Shown here: piece after piece, positions 1 to 8,838 of the stretch
Layout: the number at the start of each line of letters is the position of its first letter
How positions within the stretch are numbered: position 1 is the stretch's first letter
NCBI GenBank assembly: GCA_025459195.1
Contig: JALORF010000011.1
Coordinates: 1-39,951 of the forward strand
Length of the DNA: 39,951 nucleotides
Reading direction: 5' to 3'
From: Beijerinckiaceae bacterium
GTDB lineage: Bacteria > Pseudomonadota > Alphaproteobacteria > Rhizobiales > Beijerinckiaceae
The notes under the pieces: model-generated
What the model was told of the DNA's origin: nothing
The model's database searches: none
What the model saw: only the letters and a program-made list of their open reading frames with translations
Made by a program: the position numbers and the translations under genes

Positions 1-60
1 TTCCCCTGGGACATGGGCCTGAGCTACGTCGAGCCGATCGCAAAGGAAACCAAAGGGTAA
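1..60 (+). CDS. 3' end of an unidentified protein (truncated by window edge)
   Basis: Frame 1 is open from the first base and gives 19 residues ending KETKG before a TAA stop at 58-60. A perfect inverted repeat follows 21 bases downstream, as often seen after a gene end. The fragment is too short to assign a family; it could also be chance, though 20 codons of sensible composition ending just before a hairpin favour a real gene. Confidence 0.4.
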   Translation, partial: FPWDMGLSYVEPIAKETKG

Positions 61-81
61 GGGCCCGGTCCGCGCTCTAGA

Positions 82-106
82 TCGAAAGGTCCGGTGGACC
101 TTTCGA
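82..106. repeat. Perfect 11-bp inverted repeat with 3-nt loop
   Basis: The arms TCGAAAGGTCC and GGACCTTTCGA flank a GGT loop. There is no T-tract on either side, so it is not a standard intrinsic terminator. It lies between the end of the left-edge gene and the end of the marR gene (convergent), where either a bidirectional transcript end or a dispersed REP-type palindrome is plausible. I found no second copy in this window. Confidence 0.6.
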
Positions 107-220
107 AGTGGCCGCACGCCGGCGAGTGCCGTGGTGGCAAGCTGAATCAACAACCCCATCGCCAATCAGACGGCACACCCAGCCGATCTGCATCGAGTTG
201 CGGAAACCGAATTTGCCGAG

Positions 221-700
221 CTATCTGTTCTGATCGAGATAGCGCCGCAGTCTTTGTAGTTCTGGGAGCATGACGCTCAATGCGTCGCGGCCCATGGCAG
301 CCTCAACTTTGGCCAGTTCGGGGGCCAAATTCCCAACAGCCAGAGCATGCGCTTCCCGCCCCTTTGCGGTGATCGCGACAATTTTGCTGCGCCTGTCGTC
401 CGGATCCTGGGTCAGCGATACGAGTTCTTTGCGCTGCATGCCCTCAACAATGCCACCCATCGTCGGTTTTGAGACCTGGAATGCCTGCGCCAGCTTGTTG
501 ATGTTGGGTCTGCCGCCCAACCGGACAAAGTGATTGAGGATGCGGAACTGCGCCATGGAAATGTGGAACGGCAGAACCGCCTCCAGCTTTGCGCCGGCCA
601 ACTGACTGATAATGCCGATTTCGTTGAGCAGCACGAAAGAGGGAGGAGGCGGGTCTGGAATATGGGTCAAGAGGCCGTGATCCGGTTCTCCAACGGCCAT
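221..700 (-). CDS. MarR-family transcriptional regulator
   Basis: This 159-residue protein has the winged-helix layout of MarR repressors: an N-terminal helix, then the HTH around residues 60-95 (INKLAQAFQVSKPTMGGIV), then the wing with the signature DPDDRRSKIVAITAKGRE. MarR proteins are dimeric DNA-binding repressors, often released by phenolic or oxidative ligands. The ATG at 700 is chosen because the reading frame upstream of it lies inside the preceding nitroreductase gene and has no homology-like sequence. The gene overlaps the 3' end of that gene by 34 bases, so the two are probably cotranscribed and translationally coupled. Its likely target is its own operon promoter (inference). Confidence 0.85.
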   Translation of the reverse strand: MAVGEPDHGLLTHIPDPPPPSFVLLNEIGIISQLAGAKLEAVLPFHISMAQFRILNHFVRLGGRPNINKLAQAFQVSKPTMGGIVEGMQRKELVSLTQDPDDRRSKIVAITAKGREAHALAVGNLAPELAKVEAAMGRDALSVMLPELQRLRRYLDQNR

Positions 701-1800
701 CGCGGCGTTGGATCGACAATGGGACCATAGCCAATCCTGGCCAGCATTTGAACCCGTGCCGGTGGCCTGACACCGACATACTCGTGGAAAGCTGCAAGTT
801 CTTTCGACATCTCCGGGAACTCCTGTAGAACCTGACTCATCGGATGCAGACAAAGTCCCATTTCGACAGCCGTCAACGCAATCCGCATCCACGCGCGCCC
901 TGCTTCGATCTGATCGACACGGGTGTTCCCGGCAGTGGCATACCAGATCGCCGCAGGCGTGGCGGCAGCCGACGCGGTGTAGCGTTCCGTCCCGGCGCGA
1001 AAGGCAGGGCTGGACGTGTCCGCCATCATGGCGCGGTTGATCCGCCCGTTCGCCAGCAAGGTTTCGATCATCGGTCCACCGATCGAGATGCCGTCCGGGT
1101 TGGCTGCGATTTCTGCCCGCCCGATCCGCATAAGATCAACGCTCTCCTGCCATGTCCGCGGGGTCATCGCCTCGATCTCACCGGCGCGCATCATGAAACC
1201 CCGCATTGCGGTCATCACCTGCGGATCTGTTTCGATCCTGATCGCGTGCAAGCCTGAGCGGGGCGATGAAATGATCGCCGCGATGTCATTGGCTGGAATG
1301 GCGCGCGCCATATCATATGGGGTCTTGGTGCTCCGCCTGTTGAGGATATGGCGGAACAACGGGTCGGCTGGTGTCGTGTGTCCAAGCCGCATCATGGCGA
1401 CAGGTCGCCCATCGATGCTGCTCTCGGGGAAACCCTGCGGAAACAGCGTTGTGTCAACGCTGCGTCCTGATTGGGAGGCGGTGATCACAAAGTTCTCTAT
1501 AAAGGCTCCAAGCCCGATCATGATCTGCCTGGAAAAAGGGTCTGTTTTCGGCAGCAATCGGGTCGGATCGCAAAACAGCAAGACCGTATCCTGCATTCGC
1601 AGGTCGACCATCCACGGCTGCCTGTTGTGCGGATTGGGAGCGAGGATCGCATAGGCAAGAGCCTGTCTTCGCACATCTCCCTGAACGGTTGGTGCAACCT
1701 TCCAAGGAGCCGCAGGATCGGTTTGCGCATAGGCACCCCGAGAACTAGCGGCAAGAACAATGCCTCCTCCTACCAAGCGGAGGAACGAACGGCGCTGCAT
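667..1800 (-). CDS. Tat-exported Acg-type nitroreductase-fold FMN protein
   Basis: This 377-residue protein begins with a twin-arginine signal (RRSFLRLVGG, cleavage near AYA-Q at about residue 26). The mature part matches the Acg branch of the nitroreductase superfamily: an LAYAILAPNPHNRQPW segment near residue 50, typical of FMN-binding, then an acidic-aromatic LLFCDPTRLLPKTDP strand. Acg-like proteins bind FMN but often lack classical nitroreductase activity, so the substrate is unknown. The ATG at 1800 is supported by an AAGGAG ribosome site (1807-1812) six bases upstream. It is the first gene of a two-gene operon with marR. Base composition looks lower in GC than the rest of the window, consistent with acquisition by transfer. 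Confidence 0.85.
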   Translation of the reverse strand: MQRRSFLRLVGGGIVLAASSRGAYAQTDPAAPWKVAPTVQGDVRRQALAYAILAPNPHNRQPWMVDLRMQDTVLLFCDPTRLLPKTDPFSRQIMIGLGAFIENFVITASQSGRSVDTTLFPQGFPESSIDGRPVAMMRLGHTTPADPLFRHILNRRSTKTPYDMARAIPANDIAAIISSPRSGLHAIRIETDPQVMTAMRGFMMRAGEIEAMTPRTWQESVDLMRIGRAEIAANPDGISIGGPMIETLLANGRINRAMMADTSSPAFRAGTERYTASAAATPAAIWYATAGNTRVDQIEAGRAWMRIALTAVEMGLCLHPMSQVLQEFPEMSKELAAFHEYVGVRPPARVQMLARIGYGPIVDPTPRWPLENRITAS

Positions 1801-1816
1801 GACTTTCTCCTTTTTA

Positions 1817-1857
1817 GTTAGTAACCTTCCTTTATATTGTGAGTTGAGAACGGTCAA
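1817..1857 (-). promoter_or_regulatory. Candidate promoter and operator of the nitroreductase-marR operon
   Basis: On the minus strand TTGACC (1857-1852) is followed after 15 bases by TATAAA (1836-1831), a slightly short-spaced sigma70-like pair. Just downstream, at the expected start of transcription, lies the short palindrome GTTA-G-TAAC (1817-1825). Its position between the -10 and the ribosome site suits a repressor such as the cotranscribed MarR. This is inference from position and sequence only. Confidence 0.35.
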
Positions 1858-2070
1858 GCAGGTCCGGAGGAATCGGGGGCTCAGGCACAGACCCAAGCTG
1901 GCGCGTCATGATGCAAAGGTGCAGGTTTTAGCTTTTCCGGCAAAAGGTTGAGTGAAACCACTGGCTCCGATCCTTTGCGCGGCATCGCGGCACCACCGCC
2001 CCTTCCCCCGCGCACCGCTTTCTTCTAGCGTCCGCGCCAAGAGGAACGCCCAACGAAAGCGAAGCCATCA

Positions 2071-3639
2071 ATGGCCGGCACTGAATTTTCCGTCGCACGC
2101 ACGCGGCGCACGCTCTGGTCTGCCCTGCTCGATGCCGTTTCGGCCCATGGCAAGGCCAAGATCATCCTGGAAGACCCCGAACGCAGCCCGCTGACCTATG
2201 GCCGGCTGGTGCTGGGCGCGCTGGTGCTGGGCGCCAAGCTGCGTGACCTGACCACCAGCGCCGAACGGGTGGGCGTGCTGCTGCCCAATGTGCAGGGCAT
2301 CGCCGTGACCGTGTTCGGCCTGACCGCCTTTGGCCGCGTGCCGGCCATGCTCAACTTCACCGCTGGGCTGAAGAACCTGCGCGCGGCCTGCGAGGTCGGC
2401 GATGTGCGCACCATCGTCACCTCGCGGCGTTTCGTTGATCAGGGCAAGCTCGATGATGTCGTCGCCGCGCTCGAACAGGGCCGGCGCGTCATCTACCTCG
2501 AGGATGTGCGCAAGCAGATCACCAGCCTCGACAAGATCAAGGGAGCCTTTGCCAGCCTCACGCCGCGCTCGACCATGGGTGCAAGGCTGGATGTGGACGG
2601 TGAAGCGGTGGTGCTGTTCACCTCCGGCACCGAAGGGCTGCCCAAGGGCGTGGTGCTGAGCCACGCCAACCTCGTGGCCAATGCCATGCAGATCTTTGCC
2701 CATGCCGACGGCATGCTCAGCGCGGCTGATGTGGTGATGAACCCGCTGCCGGTGTTCCACTCGTTCGGGCTGACCGCTGCCACGCTGATGCCGCTGCTGA
2801 ATGGCATGAAGGTGGTGATGTATCCCACCCCGCTGCACTACAAGCAGGTGCCCAAGCTGATCGGCGAAACCGGCAGCACCGTGCTGTTCGGCACCGATAC
2901 CTTCCTGCAAGGCTATGCCCGCGCCACCGACGAGGGCGACCTCAGAAGCGTCCGCATCGTCATTGCCGGGGCAGAGCGCGTCAAGGACGAGACCCGCCGC
3001 ATGTGGGAGCCCTATGGTGCCACGATCTGCGAAGGATATGGCTGCACTGAGTGCGCGCCCGTGCTGGCCTGCAACACCATCGGGGAAGGTGCCCGCAACG
3101 GCTCTGTCGGGCGCATGCTGCCCGGCATCGCCCACAGGCTCGACAAGGTCGAGGGCATCGACACCGGCGGACGGCTGTTCGTGCAGGGCCCCAATGTCAT
3201 GCTGGGCTACCTGCTGGCAGACCGCCCGAACACCATCGTCGCGCCGGAGGGCGGCTGGCATGACACCGGCGACATCGTCGACATCGACGAGGCCGGCTTC
3301 ATCACCATCAAGGGACGGGCCAAACGCTTCGCCAAGCTGGGCGGCGAGATGATTTCGCTGGCAGCGGTCGAAAGCATGGTCGCTTCGCTCTGGCCGGGCC
3401 ACAACCACGTCGTGGTCTCCCTGCCCGACCCGAAGAAGGGCGAACAACTCGTGCTCGTGACCGAAAAGCCGGATGGCGACCGCAAGGCCTTGCTGAAGGA
3501 AGCGCAGGCCCAGGGCTTTCCGGAATTGTGGATTCCGCGCGCCATACTGGTGACGCAAACCATTCCCGTGCTCGGCTCGGGCAAGGTCGACTACACCGCC
3601 ACGCGCGATCTGGCGCAGACCATGCGCACGCTGCTGTGA
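2071..3639 (+). CDS. AMP-forming acyl-CoA / acyl-ACP synthetase
   Basis: This 522-residue ANL-superfamily ligase activates a carboxylate (probably a fatty acid) through an acyl-adenylate and transfers it to CoA or ACP. The P-loop-like motif LFTSGTEGLPKGV is at 182-194, the EGYGCTE adenine-binding motif at 321-327, the hinge-side aspartate in TGDIVDID near 401, and the C-terminal catalytic lysine in GSGKVDY at 505. The overall sequence resembles the ligase half of Aas (acyl-ACP synthetase / acylglycerophosphoethanolamine acyltransferase), but no PlsC acyltransferase domain is present. No convincing ribosome site precedes the ATG. Lipid turnover or fatty-acid recycling is the likely role; the exact substrate cannot be read from sequence. 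Confidence 0.88.
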   Translation: MAGTEFSVARTRRTLWSALLDAVSAHGKAKIILEDPERSPLTYGRLVLGALVLGAKLRDLTTSAERVGVLLPNVQGIAVTVFGLTAFGRVPAMLNFTAGLKNLRAACEVGDVRTIVTSRRFVDQGKLDDVVAALEQGRRVIYLEDVRKQITSLDKIKGAFASLTPRSTMGARLDVDGEAVVLFTSGTEGLPKGVVLSHANLVANAMQIFAHADGMLSAADVVMNPLPVFHSFGLTAATLMPLLNGMKVVMYPTPLHYKQVPKLIGETGSTVLFGTDTFLQGYARATDEGDLRSVRIVIAGAERVKDETRRMWEPYGATICEGYGCTECAPVLACNTIGEGARNGSVGRMLPGIAHRLDKVEGIDTGGRLFVQGPNVMLGYLLADRPNTIVAPEGGWHDTGDIVDIDEAGFITIKGRAKRFAKLGGEMISLAAVESMVASLWPGHNHVVVSLPDPKKGEQLVLVTEKPDGDRKALLKEAQAQGFPELWIPRAILVTQTIPVLGSGKVDYTATRDLAQTMRTLL

Positions 3640-3747
3640 GGTTGCGGACAGCGGGACGGACAAGGCACCTTTCCATGTGCCGCCCGCTGCGCTAACCCTC
3701 GATCTGGCGCAGCCTGCCGATGACGGCAGCGGCGGCATCATCTGAAT

Positions 3748-3834
3748 GCGGACATGGCGAAACTGGTAGACGCAAGGGACTTAAAATCCCTCGGCCTCAA
3801 AACCGTGCGGGTTCGACCCCCGCTGTCCGCACCA
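3748..3834 (+). tRNA. tRNA-Leu (anticodon UAA)
   Basis: An 87-base class II tRNA. The acceptor stem GCGGACA (3748-3754) pairs with TGTCCGC (3824-3830), followed by discriminator A and an encoded CCA. The D arm contains GGTAGACGCA. The anticodon stem AGGGA/TCCCT (3775-3779 / 3787-3791) encloses the loop CTTAAAA with anticodon TAA at 3782-3784. A long variable arm precedes the T arm CGGGTTCGACCCCCG. It decodes UUA, a rare codon in this GC-rich genome. No integrase or duplicated 3' end is nearby, so there is no sign of element insertion at this tRNA. Confidence 0.97.
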
Positions 3835-3871
3835 GCCCGGGCGCATCCCTTCGCGCAGGAAAAGCCGCCGC

Positions 3872-5095
3872 TCAGGCTTTCGCCGGCAGCCGCCAGCCAT
3901 AGAGCCAGCCATAGCGCTTGCGCATGCCGGCATCGCCGAGTTGCTTGAGAACCAGATCGCGCGCCAGCGCCAGCGGGAACCCGGCGTGATACATCCGGCC
4001 ATTGCTGCGGCCGGTCTCCTGCACGCGCGCGCAGCGCGCTGCCCTGAGGCTGGCAAAGCGCTTCAGCGCATCGGGCACGGCGCGTGCACCTTCGCCGCCG
4101 GCCTGCCCGTCCGCCTGCCAGGCGGCGGGCAGCAGTTGCGCCAAAAGGCCCGCATCCTCGATGGCCAGGCCGGCCCCTTGCGCCAGAAAAGGCAGCACCG
4201 GATGGGCTGCGTCGCCGATCAGCGCCACGCGGCCATGGGCCATGGCGGCAGGCGCACAATCGAACAGCGACCAGACCTGCCAGCCCGGTGCAGCCTCGAT
4301 CAGCCCGCGCAGAGGCGCGGCAGCAGCCTTGCGAACCGCGTCCAGCCGGGCCGGGTCGCCTTCGCGCGTCCATTCCGGCGAGGGCTCCTGCGCGCTGCGG
4401 ATCAGCACAAGGTTGATCTCGCGCCCCTCGGCCACCGGATAATGCACCGCATGGCCGGCCGTGCCGAGCCAGAGGTTGACCGCAGGGCTGCTGGCAAAGG
4501 GCGCAACCGCTGCCACAGGCAGCAACGTCCGCCAGGCTTCATAGCCCAGAAAGCGCGGTTGGGATGTGTCACCCACAATCCGGCGCACGGCGGACCAGAG
4601 CCCGTCGGCGCCGATCACGGCACTGGCCTCGATGGTTTCCGCCTGCCCGCGCCCGGATTCGACCGTCACGCTGACCGCCCCCGCATGCTGGCCGATGGCC
4701 TTGACGGAGCGCCCGACCAGCAACCGGACACCCGGCGTCATCCGTGCGGCATCGAGCAGGGCGGTCTGGAGATCGGCCCGTTTCAGACACCAGAATGGCG
4801 CGGCATCCGGCTCTGGCAAACTGCGCATCGGCATGCCGGCATAAGGATCGGCCCCGCCGAAGTGCCGGATGTCGAGCCGGCGCGGGGCCACCGCATGGCG
4901 CCCGACGCCTGCCGCCAGCCCCAGCGCATCGAGCACGCTGGTGGCGTTGGGTGAAAGCTGAAGCCCGGCCCCGACCTCGCTGAAACCCGCCCGGCGCTCG
5001 ACCAGCACGACAGGCACGCCGGCACGGGCGAGCGCCACGGCAGCCGTCAGGCCGGCAATGCCGGCCCCAGCAATCAGCACGGGAAGGTTGGTCAC
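3872..5095 (-). CDS. FAD-dependent aromatic-ring monooxygenase (salicylate hydroxylase-like)
   Basis: This 407-residue group A flavoprotein monooxygenase has the Rossmann GAGIAGLTAAVALARAG motif at 10-26, the DG motif IGADGLWSAVR at 161-171 and the GDAAHP FAD/ribityl motif at 294-299. Enzymes of this family hydroxylate aromatic or quinone rings using NAD(P)H and O2. The usual GQG-x-N after GDAAHP is AQGAG here. The start codon is GTG at 5095, 21 bases after the zf-CHCC gene, so the two form an operon. The relation to UbiH/Coq6 or salicylate hydroxylases cannot be resolved by eye. Confidence 0.88.
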   Translation of the reverse strand: MTNLPVLIAGAGIAGLTAAVALARAGVPVVLVERRAGFSEVGAGLQLSPNATSVLDALGLAAGVGRHAVAPRRLDIRHFGGADPYAGMPMRSLPEPDAAPFWCLKRADLQTALLDAARMTPGVRLLVGRSVKAIGQHAGAVSVTVESGRGQAETIEASAVIGADGLWSAVRRIVGDTSQPRFLGYEAWRTLLPVAAVAPFASSPAVNLWLGTAGHAVHYPVAEGREINLVLIRSAQEPSPEWTREGDPARLDAVRKAAAAPLRGLIEAAPGWQVWSLFDCAPAAMAHGRVALIGDAAHPVLPFLAQGAGLAIEDAGLLAQLLPAAWQADGQAGGEGARAVPDALKRFASLRAARCARVQETGRSNGRMYHAGFPLALARDLVLKQLGDAGMRKRYGWLYGWRLPAKA

Positions 5096-5116
5096 GGGCG
5101 ACGCTTCGATCGGGTG

Positions 5117-5371
5117 TCAGGCTGCCTTGGCGGCATCCCCCGCCCATTCGCAGGCACGCGGCTCCGCGTGGCCAGCCCCGATCGCGGCATCATGGCGATA
5201 CAGTGTCGAGCAATACGGGCAGACGATCTCGGTCTCGTCACCCATGTCGAGAAAGACATGCGGATGGTCGAGCGGCGGCTTGGCACCGATGCACATGAAC
5301 TCCTTCGAGCCCACCCGCACCACCGGCACACCCGGCTCATTGTGGAAATGCGGCACACCCTTCTCGGCCAT
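5117..5371 (-). CDS. Zinc-finger (zf-CHCC, NDUFS6-like) protein
   Basis: This 84-residue protein carries the zf-CHCC zinc-binding pattern: Cys27, a histidine in DHPHVF (36/38), then CPYC at 51-54, followed by STLYRH. The family is related to the zinc-binding subunit of mitochondrial complex I (NDUFS6), and alphaproteobacterial members are small soluble proteins of this size. A strong GAGGAG ribosome site precedes the ATG. It is the first gene of an operon with the FAD monooxygenase. Confidence 0.85.
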   Translation of the reverse strand: MAEKGVPHFHNEPGVPVVRVGSKEFMCIGAKPPLDHPHVFLDMGDETEIVCPYCSTLYRHDAAIGAGHAEPRACEWAGDAAKAA

Positions 5372-5459
5372 GATCGACTCCTCAAGCCCCTGATTTGGCC
5401 GGCACCATAAGCCCGCGTGGCGGGGGAGACCAGTGGGAGTTTGGACGCATGACGCGTGC

Positions 5460-6152
5460 TCACATCAGCCTCAGGCCCTTGAAGCTGGCATGGCCGTCGC
5501 GGCCAATGATGATGTGGTCATGCACCACGATGCCCATCGCCTTCGCCACCTGGATGATCTCGCGCGTCATGGTGATGTCGGCCTGGCTTGGTGTCGGATC
5601 GCCCGAAGGGTGGTTGTGCACCAGCACGATGGCGGTGGAGGACAACTCCAGCGCCCGGCGCACGATCTCGCGCGGATAGACCGGGGTGTGGTCGACCGTG
5701 CCAACCTGCTGCACCTCGTCCGCGATCAGGGCGTTCTTCTTGTCGAGGAACAGGATGCGGAACTGCTCGCGCGCCTCGAAGGCCATGGCCGCGCGGCAGT
5801 AATCGATCACCGCCGTCCAGCTTCCCAGCACCGCCCGCTTGGTCACCTGCCCCCGCGCAAGGCGCTGGCCGGCAGCCGCCACGATCCTCAGATCGGCGGC
5901 CACTGCCTCGCCCACGCCGGGCACTTCGGTCAGCAAATGCTGAGGCGCGCCAACGACTTCGGCGAAAGACCCGAATCTGCGTATGAGTTCCTTGGCAATC
6001 GGCTTCACGTCGCGGCGCGGGATCGAGCGGAACAGAACCAGTTCCAGCAGTTCGTAGTCGGCCAGCGCCTCCGGCCCCGCCGCCATGAAGCGCTCGCGCA
6101 GCCGGTCACGGTGCCCGAGATAATGCGGGTCGGGGGCCGGATCAGACGCCAT
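5460..6152 (-). CDS. radC: RadC family JAMM/MPN-domain protein
   Basis: This 230-residue protein has an N-terminal helix-hairpin-helix region ([16 protein letters not shown], residues 74-89) and a C-terminal JAB/MPN domain with the metal-binding JAMM motif [14 protein letters not shown] (His179, His181, Asp192). RadC was named for DNA repair, but the family's biochemical role is unsettled. The length and both domains are typical of the family. It starts 20 bases downstream of map, so the two genes are probably cotranscribed. Confidence 0.93.
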   Translation of the reverse strand: MASDPAPDPHYLGHRDRLRERFMAAGPEALADYELLELVLFRSIPRRDVKPIAKELIRRFGSFAEVVGAPQHLLTEVPGVGEAVAADLRIVAAAGQRLARGQVTKRAVLGSWTAVIDYCRAAMAFEAREQFRILFLDKKNALIADEVQQVGTVDHTPVYPREIVRRALELSSTAIVLVHNHPSGDPTPSQADITMTREIIQVAKAMGIVVHDHIIIGRDGHASFKGLRLM

Positions 6153-6172
6153 GGCGGCAGGCCGGCACGGAA

Positions 6173-7000
6173 TCAGCCCTGTTTGCCGAGCGGATAGTCG
6201 AGCCCGGCCGGCGACAGCGTGAAAATCTCGACACCGGTATCGGTCACCCCCACCGTGTGCTCGAACTGGGCCGACAGCGAGCGGTCGCGCGTCACCGCAG
6301 TCCAGCCATCGGCCAGAACCTTCACATGCGGCTTGCCGAGATTGATCATCGGCTCGATGGTGAACAGCATGCCCGGCTCCATCATCGCGCCCTCGCCGCG
6401 TGCGCCATAGTGCAGGATGTTGGGCGCGTCGTGAAACAGGCGGCCAAGCCCGTGGCCGCAGAAATCACGCACCACCGAGCAGCGCTCGCCTTCCGCATAG
6501 GACTGGATCGCATGGCCGATGTCGCCGAAATGGCCGCCGGGGCGCACCGCCGCGATGCCGCGCATCAGGCTCTCGTGGGTTATTTCGCACAGACGCTCTG
6601 ATTTGCGGTTGAGGTTGCCCACGCCATACATCCGGCTGGCATCACCATGCCAGCCATCGACGATCAGGGTGTAGTCGATGTTGATGATGTCGCCATCGCG
6701 CAGCGGCTTGTCATCGGGCATGCCATGGCAGACCACATGGTTGATCGAGGTGCAGATCGAATAGCGGTATCCGCGATAGTTCAGCGTCGCCGGATAGGCC
6801 TTGTGGTCCATGGCGAAGCTGAACATCAGCCGGTCGAGTTCGGAGGTCAGCACGCCGGGCCGCACATGCGCGGCGATCATGTCCAGCCCTTCGGCCACCA
6901 GCCGGCCAGCCTTGCGCATGGCCGCGAACGCCTCGGGCCCGTGCCGCTTGATCTCGCTGCTGCGGCGTCGCATGCCGGTGCTGGTGTCGTCCGTGGCCAT
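6173..7000 (-). CDS. map: Methionine aminopeptidase, type I
   Basis: This 275-residue enzyme removes the N-terminal methionine from nascent proteins. All five dinuclear metal ligands are present: Asp109 and Asp120 ([14 protein letters not shown]), His183 (GHGLG), Glu216 (TIEPM) and Glu247 (QFEHT), with the substrate-contacting His92. The ATG at 7000 was chosen because homologous sequence begins about 15 residues later ([25 protein letters not shown]) and the longer upstream frame looks like non-coding translation. It is followed by radC. The divergent FkbM gene begins very close by, leaving little room for a promoter if that gene's GTG is real. Confidence 0.95.
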   Translation of the reverse strand: MATDDTSTGMRRRSSEIKRHGPEAFAAMRKAGRLVAEGLDMIAAHVRPGVLTSELDRLMFSFAMDHKAYPATLNYRGYRYSICTSINHVVCHGMPDDKPLRDGDIINIDYTLIVDGWHGDASRMYGVGNLNRKSERLCEITHESLMRGIAAVRPGGHFGDIGHAIQSYAEGERCSVVRDFCGHGLGRLFHDAPNILHYGARGEGAMMEPGMLFTIEPMINLGKPHVKVLADGWTAVTRDRSLSAQFEHTVGVTDTGVEIFTLSPAGLDYPLGKQG

Positions 7001-7011
7001 GGTTTCGTCTC

Positions 7012-8004
7012 GTGTGCGGCTCTGCCCTGCGAGCCGGCCAGGGCACGCCGCCGCTGGAAGAAGGATGCCGCCCGCTTGGCTATCGCGCAAGTTCGGCGGC
7101 AGGTAAAGGCCGGCCTTGCTGCCGGGCGCGTTGTCGCACATCCAGCCAGCCCGAAGCGCCTGCCTTCGGCACCTATGCCGCCCGGGGCTTTGTTGCCTGG
7201 GCGATCCAGCACACGCGCGCCAGCACGTCGGCCTGGACAAGCCGCCGCTTCGCCTTCCTGCTGCGGCGGCTGGCAATCGCGCAGCTCAAGGGCACGCCGG
7301 TCGACACCGAGACCCTGGGCGCGCGCATGCGCATCCATCCGCAGAGCAATGTCTGCGAAAAACGCGTGCTGTTCATGCCGCAGCATTTCGACGTCGAGGA
7401 ACTGGCGGCGTTGCGCCGCCACATCGGCGCGCACGCCCGCGATGGCTACCATTTCGTCGATATCGGCGCCAATATCGGGGCCTATGCGCTGTTCGTGGCA
7501 GCGCTCGCGGGCTCGGGTGCCCGCATTCTGGCCGTGGAACCACAGCCGCGGGTCTTTGCCAAACTGGCCTACAACATCGGTCTCAACCCGTTCGGCACGA
7601 TCAAGGCGGTTGCCTGCGCCGTGGCTGACAAGGCGGGCGAGCTGACCCTGTTCCTTGATCCGCGCAACGAGGGCGAATCCAGCGTCCGGGTGTTGAACTC
7701 AACCTCGGCGCAGGCTGTCAGGGCCCCTGCCCTGCCGCTGGTCGATCTGCTCGCCTCCGAAGGATTTGCCCGTGTCGATGGCATGAAGATCGATGTCGAA
7801 GGGGCTGAGGACCTGATCCTCGAACCGTTTTTGGCAGCCGGCAACGAGCATCTCTGGCCCAGCCTGCTGATCATCGAGGACTCCACCTCCAAGTGGAATG
7901 TCGATCTCAGGCCCCTGCTCGAGAAAGCGGGCTACCGGCTGGTCCGGCACACGCGCCTCAACTTCATCTTCGAGCGACCATCAGCGCCCCTGCCGCAGGG
8001 CTGA
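7012..8004 (+). CDS. FkbM-family SAM-dependent methyltransferase
   Basis: This frame gives up to 330 residues. The Methyltransf_21 (FkbM) core begins with FVDIGANIGAYALFVAALAG near residue 147 (SAM-binding motif I), followed by ILAVEPQPRVFAKLAYNI (motif II acidic residue) and MKIDVEGAEDLILEP (motif typical of FkbM). Family members O-methylate sugars or secondary metabolites. The start is doubtful. The only in-frame conventional start is GTG at 7012, and the first 50 or so residues look unlike protein, while family-like sequence seems to start near GTYAARGFVAWA (about 7165). The 3' end overlaps the convergent sfsA by 24 bases. Confidence 0.8.
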   Translation: MCGSALRAGQGTPPLEEGCRPLGYRASSAAGKGRPCCRARCRTSSQPEAPAFGTYAARGFVAWAIQHTRASTSAWTSRRFAFLLRRLAIAQLKGTPVDTETLGARMRIHPQSNVCEKRVLFMPQHFDVEELAALRRHIGAHARDGYHFVDIGANIGAYALFVAALAGSGARILAVEPQPRVFAKLAYNIGLNPFGTIKAVACAVADKAGELTLFLDPRNEGESSVRVLNSTSAQAVRAPALPLVDLLASEGFARVDGMKIDVEGAEDLILEPFLAAGNEHLWPSLLIIEDSTSKWNVDLRPLLEKAGYRLVRHTRLNFIFERPSAPLPQG

Positions 8005-8736
8005 CGGCCCCTCATCCCTGAACGGGATCGGCCCGGCCAGCACGATCCGGTCGGTCGCCATCGTGCAGACATGGACCAGCACCTCGACCCCGCGCGCCCT
8101 GGCCCGCTCCAGCGCCGTGGCATAGGCAGGGTCGATGTCGCCGGCGATGGCGAAGCGCTCGGCGGCCATCTGCACCACGAACAGCATCACGGCCCTGTGG
8201 CCCGCCTCCACCATGTCGCCCAGCTCCTCCAGATGCTTGGCGCCCCGGCTGGTGACGGAATCGGGGAACTCGGCCAGCCCGGGTTGCCGCATCAGGTGGA
8301 CATTCTTCACCTCGACATAGCAGTCCGGCCGCTGGCTGGCCGTGTCGTCGCTGCCCGTCAGAAGCAGATCGATGCGGCTGTTGCGCCCATAGCGCACCTC
8401 GCGCCGCACCGAGCCATAGCCCGCAAGAGCGGCGATCCGCCCCGCGCGGATCGCTTCTTCGGCCAGCGTGTTGGGATGGCCGGTATCGATCGAGACCAGT
8501 TGCGGCCCGCACCAGCCGAAATCGACCTTGGCCAGTTTCCACGAATGCTTCAGCTTGCGCTTCGGATCATCGGACACAGAAAGCCACACCGGGATGCCGG
8601 GTGCCTGCAAGCCCATCATCGAGCCGGGATTGGCACAATGGGCGGTGATCACCTCGCCTGTGTCCAGTTCCACATCGGCGAGGAAACGCTTGTAGCGCCG
8701 GATCAGGCGACCGGTGACAAGGGGCGGCAGGTCCAT
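7981..8736 (-). CDS. sfsA: SfsA family protein (sugar fermentation stimulation protein homologue)
   Basis: This 251-residue protein matches SfsA along its whole length. The N-terminal OB-like part has ITAHCANPGSMMGL and the nuclease-like C-terminal core has RIDLLLTG followed by PDCYVEVKNVHL, which resembles a PD-(D/E)xK catalytic arrangement (D...E-x-K). E. coli SfsA was reported as affecting maltose metabolism and DNA binding; a true biochemical role is not established. It is monocistronic, converging on the FkbM gene with an overlap of 24 bases. Confidence 0.92.
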   Translation of the reverse strand: MDLPPLVTGRLIRRYKRFLADVELDTGEVITAHCANPGSMMGLQAPGIPVWLSVSDDPKRKLKHSWKLAKVDFGWCGPQLVSIDTGHPNTLAEEAIRAGRIAALAGYGSVRREVRYGRNSRIDLLLTGSDDTASQRPDCYVEVKNVHLMRQPGLAEFPDSVTSRGAKHLEELGDMVEAGHRAVMLFVVQMAAERFAIAGDIDPAYATALERARARGVEVLVHVCTMATDRIVLAGPIPFRDEGPSALRQGR

Positions 8737-8838
8737 CGGGTCAATTCCGCTTGTGTGACGTGTGCGGCGCGCTTACCACGATCCCGGCTGAACGGGGAAC
8801 ACGGCCCGCGCAGCCCGCCGCTTTGCCAAGGGACAACC

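Noticed and set aside
2068-3741. Open frame of 557 codons on the minus strand
   Set aside because: Antisense to the acyl-CoA ligase and even runs to the edge of the tRNA; no homology-like sequence.
3748-3834. tRNA-Leu as an integration site
   Set aside because: No integrase, no repeated tRNA 3' end and ordinary genes on both sides.
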